A stretch of DNA of 64,000 nucleotides from NCBI GenBank assembly GCA_014529385.2, contig CM043960.1, forward strand, positions 123,843,043 to 123,907,042, given 5' to 3'. Origin of the DNA: Adiantum capillus-veneris. Lineage: Eukaryota; Streptophyta; Polypodiopsida; Polypodiales; Pteridaceae. The notes under the pieces are model-generated. The model ran no database searches. It saw only the letters and a list, made by a program, of their open reading frames with translations, and was not told where the DNA came from. The translations under genes and the position numbers were made by a program. Below are positions 46,801 to 55,800 of this stretch, one piece after another; position 1 is the first letter of the stretch, and the number at the start of each line of letters is the position of its first letter.

Positions 46801-49800
46801 CTCTCGCACCAAAGAGAGAAACCAACAACAAATCCACCTGCCAAAGATGTTGCCCATGCAAAAGTGAGAGCAGACTCACCACCAAAACGACGCCGCTTAA
46901 AATGGTCCGAGGAGGACATGGCAGCTCTTGAAGCACATGATGGGGGTATGTCATTACGGGAATGCAGTCGTCAATTTGGCATGAGTGTCAATGCAATCAA
47001 GGCATGGATGGAGGGAAGGACCAAGACAAAGCGCAAAGGCCCAACAACAATTATTCCGCCTCTTGAAGAGAAAGCATTGGTCAATTGGGCATTCCAAATG
47101 CAAGATGCCGCTCATGGGGTGACACTTGGTAGCTTAAAGCTTAAAGTGGTTGAGCTTTGCCAAATGCGGGCAACACCTTTTACAAATGGAGTACCAAGCA
47201 AAAGCTGGTGGGATTCATTTAGGCGCCGCCATCCCGAGATAACATTCCGTACATCACAGGCACTTGATAAATCAAGAGCTATTGCATTACGTCCAGAGGT
47301 GCTTCAAAGCTTCTACAACAACCTTCGCATCATGTATCGAGAGCATGACTACCCACCAAAAAACATTTGGAATGCAGACGAGACAGGAGTGCAAGCAGGC
47401 AGAGACAAGGGCATGAGGGTGTTGGCTAAGCAGGGCTCTAAGGTAGTGTATGGAATCACCCCCGACTCTAGGGAATGGTTGACCATCTTGTGTTGTGTAA
47501 ATGCAGCAGGGAGTGCATTACCCGGATACTACATCTTCAAGGGAAAGAAGGCAATGCAAAACTACCTGATGGAATGCGAGGATGGAGCTGTGATGTCAAT
47601 GCAAGGCAAAGCATGGATGACTGGTCAATTGTTTGAAGCTTGGCTTGATCACTTCAAAGCTATGTTGCCATCTCCCCTTACACCAACACAACGTCACCTA
47701 CTTATAGTAGATGGCCATGGCAGCCACACCCGGTTGGAGGTGGTTGAGAAAGCATCTCAATGGGGACTAGACATAGTCACCCTTCCAGCCCACACCTCTC
47801 ATAAGCTACAACCTCTTGACGTAGCTGTTTTCAAGCCCTTCAAAAGCAACTTTCAAAAAGAAAGAAATCTCTGGCAGCTAAGAACCTTTTCCACTCAAGC
47901 CACAAAAAGTGAGCTAACAGGAGTAGCCTCTCGTGCTTTGAGGATTGCTTGCACAGAAAGTAACATAATGGCAGGCTTTAGAGCCACACATATATGGCCT
48001 TTCAACCATCAAGTAATAGACCTTTCATGCATGCCGTGTGAGTACATGGATGTACACATTTCAAGCAGCACAACAGAAGAAGAGCCAGATTGTAGTCAGG
48101 TGCCATGCTCGGAAGAAGAGCCAGATTGTAGTCAAGTGCCATGCACTCCAATGGATGATGTAGCATGTGATGTGGCAAGTGTCTTGACTACTTTAGGGGC
48201 TGACCTACCACCTCCTCCGACAAACCCTAGTGTGATTGAAATCCTCAAAGTGCCACATGAGAATGTCACAATAGGACAAGTGCAAGGAGAGGCCTTCGTG
48301 GACTACACCAATTCTCTTATCCTTACATCATCTCAATACATTGAAAGCATGAAGGCAAAGCAAGCCAAGAGAGAGTAACTAGACCAGCTTAAAGAGGAAC
48401 GTCGAAAGCAAAAGGAGCAAAAGCGCAAGGAGACTATGGAGTTAAGTCTTCATCGAAAGCAACAAAAGGAAGAAGAGAAGCTGAAAAGGGCAGCAAAAAG
48501 ACAGTGGGATGCTCAACAAATCCAATTTGAACACCAGATGCGAGCTATCTTATGGGAAGGAGAGACTCCCCATGCACCGCTACATCCTCTACATGTGCCA
48601 AACATTTGGCAAAAAGCTCGAAGGGCAGCACGCTTACAAGCACTTCACTTGAAAAAAGCATCGAGGAAAGACACATGCTCACAAGATTAACCTTGAATTC
48701 AGATTTTCAACTAAGTTTGAATTTCAGATTTTGTCAAGAACAACCTTGAAAACTCAATTTGAATCTCAGATTTTCAACCCAATTTAAATCTCAACTCAAT
48801 TTAAATTTCAGGTTTTGTCAAGAACAAGCTCAAGCTCAACCCCGAATGCAATTTTCTCAAGAATCTCAAAATCGTCGCTCAATTTGTATCTCGGATATTG
48901 TCTCAAGCTCAATCTTAAACACAGACAAGCACTATTAAATGTCAATTTTAATATTTTTGTGTGTGTGTGTGTGTGTGTGAGTGTGTGTGCGCGCGCGCGA
49001 GGAATTAGCTCAATCAAGCTAGCAGAAGTCAAGAAATTGTATTCCAACACACAAAAAGAGCAAAACGCAAACTGTTCTGAGTGAGTTTGGTAACTCACTT
49101 GGAAATCGTGGACGAAGAGCCTCCCTGCTGGTTGACGAACCTGGTTGCGGTGCTCTTCTTTCTTCTCCTCGCTTTCTTTGGACAGCCTCCTGCGCCAACC
49201 AGCTACTCGATGTGCCTATACTCGATAGCGTGTGTTCTGGGATTGGGGGTCAACGTGGCAGCAATGGGGGCGACAGTGCATCCCTTTAACGGGACTTTTT
49301 TTAACAGGGAAGCTGGAGTTGGCCTTTAAAAATGCTCCCAAATGTTGCTTTATGGATCCCCAATTTTTTGTATGGCATCTGTACGCGCAAACTATGCCAT
49401 GCCACACCTAACATGAAAAAATTTATGCATGAGTCTTCAATGCCTTGAAGTTTGGTGTGACAGTACTGGCCCCCCTACCCTATTGACTGCCCAATACGGA
49501 GAGGAGGTTTGCTCGCGGTTGCAGACAAGTTCATCACCCGATTCACCCTTTTTCCCTACACCTTTGACAAGTTGTAGATGGAAACCGCTAAACGACACAA
49601 GTTGCAGACTGGGAAGCGTTTGGTTGTATATGACCACACCATACATCCACCCACAATTCACACCGTGAATTGGGCCTCTTGCTCCTCTTTTCCCGTCAAT
49701 TCGGGTTATGCTGTCACAAGGCGGGTACCACGTGCCAATAGAAAAGGACAGACTGAACAGACTTTTAGCACTTCAATAACAACTGAACTGAAAGAGAGAG

Positions 49801-52800
49801 ACGACACGCGACACGGAGTGGCGGAATTCCACCCCAGAGAGTATTGGCCCCAAACCTTGGCACCCCTTTCGGTATTTCTGTATATTGCATCATCAAAGTA
49901 CAAGCCGGTACTCCAGACTCTGCACCTTCTCCATGAAGCATGCCAGAGAATGAGCCCTAGCCTCATATTTAAAGGCCCTTGGCCTTAAAAGCAGTTACAG
50001 TAAAAAGCCTTTAAAACTCAAAAGCTTCTGGTTCAAAAGGAAAGCCAAAAAGCTGCCAGCGCAAATTACAGAAATCCGTACAACCTGCCACGTCAGCATG
50101 TCGGCACAATTTTCGGAATCTATCTACTGCCTTTAGGGTTAGGGTTAGGGTTTCTGCAATTTTAGGGTTAGGGTTTCCAAAATTAGGGTTTGCAAGTTTT
50201 AGGGTTAGGGTTTCCAAAATTAGGGTTTGCAGGTTTTAGGGTTAGGGTTTTCAGAATTAGGGTTTCAGCAGTTAGGGTTTCTGGTAGAAATTAGGGTTTA
50301 GGCCCCTCGGCCACATTGTAAGTTGACTCCATTCATTAGGCTTTGACACGTCAGCAGTTTGTTACATCTCCCCTTCTTGAAAGAGAGTAATCGTCCACGA
50401 TTACAGTATATCTACAAAACAACTCAAGTTAGTTCAAAAATTTCCGAGGGACAATCAGTTTGCTCTTTTTATTAAGGAGTTAGCTTCTCCTTTCTGCTCT
50501 TTTGATCAAGGAGTTAGCTTCTTCTTTCGGCTGTTTTGATCAAGGAGTTAGCTTCTCCTTTCTCCAGATCGGAACTCTTGATATTCCGGCATAATAAAAT
50601 TAGCCATCAAACCCAGACCGTACTGATCTTCCACGGGTGTCTTGATGCACTAAAATTACATACCCAGGCAATCTCATCCAATTAGGAATATTCAGTTGTT
50701 GGCACATCACAATGCAACACAAATGCTCACATATGCATGTTACAAGACATAGAAACATAAAGCCGCCGACGAACACTCCTCCCGCATAACCTAACAAGGT
50801 CCGGGCCGGGAGATATTCAACAACTCCCTCATCACTCCTCCTGCATAACCTAAAAAGGTCCGGGCCGGGAGATATAGAGGCCTTTTACAACCAAACGTCC
50901 CCCAGACCGCAGCCTGCGTCGTTTGGAGGTGCTGAGAGTAACCACTGCTCAGACTTCTTAATACTCCTCCTGCATAACCATCCAGGGCTGGGCCGGGAGT
51001 CAAACAACAATTATTTTACAAGCATACAACCAAACGCTCCCCATGCATCGGCCTGTGTCGTTCGGAGGTTTTCAACTTACAACAAAACGCTCCCCAGGCA
51101 TCGGCCTGCGTCGTTCCGAGGTTCAAACAATACCAAAACAGTATTTCTCACTACTCCACCCGGGAGTAAAATCACCAATCATTGAAACCAGTATTAAAAC
51201 CAGAGTCAAACAATTCAAATCGGCACCAAGACAGGTTCAAAACAAATACCATCCATTTCAAACAAATTCCAAACAAGATCACCAAACAAGATCAAACAAA
51301 ACTCAAACTTAAAAAGCAATCTCGACATCAGTCGAGCTCGAAAAGTCGATTGACTTTCCATCTTGAAACCTGCACCAAAATTTAGAGTTAGGTTTCTTCC
51401 ATGAGGTCGTAGCCGAGCACAGCATGGTCCGTCAGCTCTTGGACGAACAGTGTTACTTTGGCAACGATGGTAGTCCCAAGATAGCAATCGCACTAAACCT
51501 CCAAGGTCATTTGCTCGTGAAGAGACATCTACTGAGAGATGTCGAGAAATTTCAAGTTATAATCTGCTAGGGTTTCCATGGCAAGCATTTCAGGATACCC
51601 CACACTTCCAGAAGTTGCACTCCAAAGGAAGATGTCAAAAACCATATAACTTCGGGCAAATTTATTTTTTTTCTTGAAAGCTTCCCAAGTACTTGGAATA
51701 TGCTGCTTGTGTAGTTGTAGACATCAACATCTGCATGGCACTGCTTCTAAGAAAAACAGTGACTTGAAACAAATATGGATCCTTCTCTTGCAAGTGATCT
51801 TAATTGGCTTATGCTCTGTAAGACATGAGCGGTGAAGACGGGAGCGCGCCCATGCGCGATGAAGTATGGGTGGGAGTGGCTAATTAGCCCGGGTTGGAGG
51901 CCGAAGATACCTCACATAATAATTCCAATAGCTCTGTCTGCTCTTTTGTAGGACCGGTATGCTTTCAGAAAAGCACACGCCTGATGCTCTGATACCACTG
52001 TCACAAGGCGGGCATCACGTGCCAATAGAAAAGAACAGACTGAACAGACTTTTAGCACTTCAATAACAACTGAACTGAAAGAGAGACGACACACGACACG
52101 GAGTGGCGGAATTCCACCCCAGAGAGTATTGGCCCCAAACCTTGGCGCCCCTTTCGGTATTTCTTTATATTGCATCATCAAAGTACAAGCCGGTACTCCA
52201 CACTCTACACCTTCTCCATGAAGCATGCCAGAGAATGAGCCCTAGCCTCATATTTAAAGGCCCTTGGCCTTAAAAGCAGTTACAGTAAAAAGCCTTTAAA
52301 ACTCAAAAAGCTTCTGGTTCAAAAGCAAAGCCAAAAAGCTGCCAACACAATTTACGGAAATCCGTACAGCCTGCCACGTCATCATGTCGGCGCATTTTTT
52401 GGAATCTATCTACTGGCCTTAGGGTTAGGGTTAGGGTTAGGGTTTTTGCAGTTTTAGGGTTAGGGTTTCCAAAATTAGGGTTTGCAGGTTTGCAAGTTTT
52501 AGGGTTAGGGTTTTCAGAATTAGGGTTTCAGCAGTTAGGGTTTCTGGCAGAATTAGGGTTTAGGCCCCTCGGCCACATTGTAAGTTGACTCCATTCTTTA
52601 GGCTTTGACACGTCAGCAGTTTGTTACATATGCCACATTATCAATTTGTGACAGTTTCCTCGTACAAAGACTTATCCGGTCATAGGGCCATTGCCATTTC
52701 TAGAGGGAGACATCCATAACCACGAGGACCTCTCTTACAGCTTCCTCACCATCACAAGTTTGAGCCATCATTGCCAGCCATCGGAGGAGTAATGCGCGGG

Positions 52801-55800
52801 AACTCAATGGCCTCTCCCTCGCCAAGCAACAATTGATAGAAATATTGTGTTGTGCATAATGCCATAAACTCATACAACTTGCCAGCACAAGCCACAATTC
52901 CCATTCAAAAGCTTTTCATTTCTGTTCCAGCTAGGAATTTAGTTAGTAGTATACCTTAACTTTAATGGCACTTTCTGATGAGAGACACCCTCATTGATTG
53001 TACCTTGTGATGGATTCATGGACGACCCTTAAAAGGTGTTGAATCTCTTACCTCTTTCTTTTTCGTGCTCACACCGCTATGATTGCAATCTCTCTGACAG
53101 CTTTCCCCTCAGCTTCTTATCACGAGTTTCTTGGTTCACTTTGCAATTTACTGATCCCACCAAAGCCTCAGTGAAAAAGATCTAATTGGATCAAAAAGAC
53201 AGCTCCTCTTGGTACAATACCATAGGGACTACCTCCTCCCACATGACGGGATTCAAGCATGCAGTGTGCACTAGCAATTTAGTAGAATCCAAATACTGGA
53301 TGTAACTAGGATAGTAGTGAAACATCTAGGATAGTAGTGAAATGGCCATGCAGCCGGAAAGCAACTAGGAATTACCGGTTCCTAGGTAGACCAAATGGTC
53401 CAAGGATTGTTTGCATTTATTGTACAGGATACATGACAAAGGATCTGACTTGGGCATTGACACGCTCCCATGGAGCCCCCTAATTGTGCTGGACGACTGC
53501 TCCTCTTGGTCCAAAACAATAGGGACTATCTCCTCCCACATTATGGTAATCAAGGGCACCATAGCAATCAAGACTAGAAACCTCAATACCTGCCCCCTAC
53601 CCCCACCCCCAAAAAAAAAACAAATATATAAATGGGCAGGGGTCTTGCCTGACCCCATATTGTCCTCCATGACATGCAATAATGGAGTCTCCCCCTAAAA
53701 ATCCCTACGGTGGGCACCCTCCAAACTGGGCATCAGAGAAAAAATATCCACACTTTAGGACAACCAAACATCTACAGAACACCTCCAGAAACACGGGTCT
53801 GGTTATACATGGCACAGATAACCAAATATGAGAAAACTGCCGCATATATGCCGGGCACAGTCACTTCACTCCCCTTAATCTGCCACTAGGAGGCACCGGG
53901 GCTCTAGCAGCTCTGCCCAGAGAGCTGAATCTTACGTCCTCACCTTCCCCAACGTTAAATAGTGCCATTCCGTTTCTGCTTTAGTTTCTCTTTCACTCTT
54001 TCCCTCAACATGCTTGTGACAGCATGCGAGGACAATTAGCCAAACAAATTTTCATGAAAAACTGAGGGTTAAAAATTACCTCAACAGTGTGTGCAGTGGG
54101 ATTTCGATCCATGATACTCTTCTTGCTTCGCCTGTCCGGAGGTCCTTGCATAACTCCTCTATCCTGAGCAATGTTGATGTTGACATTCTCAGATAAAGGT
54201 TGCATGCCTTGATTCACATCATTACCAGAAAAGGTCCGTTCACGTGCTTGCTCAACTAAACCGCTGATTTTGGCAGCTTCCTCGGCTATTTTTAAGGCTT
54301 CAGGAAGAGGATCTTGAACTACTGCATTTAAACTTGCTTGACCATCCTTGAGCTCTATTTGTGCTTTCAAGATAACTGGACTTTCGAGGCTCACATTCCC
54401 ACAAACTGTTACATTCTTGTTAGTATCAAGACAGAGTGGAGCTAGTATGGGTCTCTTTCGAGCAGTTATGGTCTCATTTAGACATGGGGACCCTGACAGA
54501 TACAAAAAGAGACGTCATAAAGGTCGTCACAGTAATACCCACAAAACATATCCAGCCATTAATCATGCAGAAACTGTGCACTGCAGGGGTTCTTTATTCT
54601 ATGAGCTGGCACTATTTTGTCACACAAGGTGCATATGCATTGATATCAATTCTCTTAAACAGGCTTGCATTGAAATCCCATATATGACCAAGCAAATATG
54701 CTTAGATACACTGTAATAAGCATCACCCTCACCTGCCCATGGAGGAGGACTTAGACCTTCCTGCTCTTCCTCCTCGAGGTCTTGAACACCCTCATCTCTT
54801 GGCTTCTCTCCCATGCTCAAATGTGATTTGTTGATAAGAGAGGAAGCTCTTGTAACTCTTGATTGAACTGTCTTTTCTGCCTGCAAGACATCCCTGCTGA
54901 CACTTGGTAATGTCACTTCTGTCTTTTTCTTCTGAAGAGATGTTGGTATCTTCCTCTTCCTTGGTAACACAATATCTAAGTGGTCATCTGTGTTCTCTGT
55001 TGGGCAGCCCAAGGAGATTCTTGCATGCTTCCTGGCAGGATGCCTACCTCCCACATCAGGTTCCTTCTCCAACTCCTTTGAGGTTGACCCATCAACAAGT
55101 TTCGACTTCCCATACTTGTTAAGTATAGAAACATTAGCTTCCTCCTGTGGCTTCACTGTTTCATCAGCATCCTTCCTGCGCTCAAAGACACCCATTGGTC
55201 CATCTGCAACTGACCCTCTAGCCTTCTGAAATCCTTCGGCTAGGGCTTCAACTGCGGACACCTCAAGGGGTCTAACTGAGAACAAGCCAAAAAAACACAC
55301 ATAAAGCAAAACATTCCAAAGTAGCTTGCCAGCAGGTTGATTATCTAATCACCTATTCAAATCATTGCCTTGTCAACAGATAGGCGTGGATTGCATTACC
55401 TGGTGGCAACTTTTCAGATTCAAGTACCCCTTCTCTTGTGCCTAGCAGATCACCCATCGAAAACCCATCAGGTACATAGACACCCTCCTTGAGATTCTGT
55501 GCAACACCCTCCAAAAAGACAAGTCCCACATCCAACCATGCATCATTGAGAAAGCTCTGCATCATTCGTACCACAAATTCCCGTTTACGAGTTTTGAGCA
55601 GGTTATGGCGGAGCTCAGGCTGCTTCATCACGGCCCACAATTCCTCCTTCAACTGCTTGTGAACATCCCTATCCTCATCATCTGCGTCTTCACTGTGCTC
55701 AGGTTCTTCGGTATCCCCGGCGACATTGCTCCAATACTTCTCAAGAGATTCATAGAATTTGGGCCAATCATCAGACTCTGCACGAAGGTACTGGATAGTG

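Larger units (their letters stand above)
49712..52628 (-). mobile_element. Structurally complete non-autonomous LTR retroelement (LARD/TRIM-like)
   Basis: 2917 bases. Left LTR 49712-50366 (655 bp), right LTR 51999-52628 (630 bp), both TGTCACAAGG...GTTTGTTACA. Primer-binding site complement gctctgatacca at 51986-51997. Polypurine tract (minus strand aagaaggggaga) at 50367-50378. TSD TATGC on both sides. The two LTRs look well over 90 percent identical by eye, implying a fairly recent insertion. The internal 1.6 kb contains only broken frames; 'FVQELTDHAVLGYDL' near 51450 may be a gag remnant. No RT. It lies in intron 3 of the TRFL-like gene, in the same orientation as the gene. Confidence 0.9.

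Noticed and set aside
45355-49340. Possible terminal inverted repeats of the pogo-like transposon
   Set aside because: A weak reverse-complement resemblance ('ctttaaaaatg') between about 45400 and 49330 is too short, and the ends lack TA duplications.
50132-52564. True interstitial telomere from chromosome fusion
   Set aside because: The arrays are short, interrupted and sit at the same position in both LTRs of one element, so they came with the retroelement.
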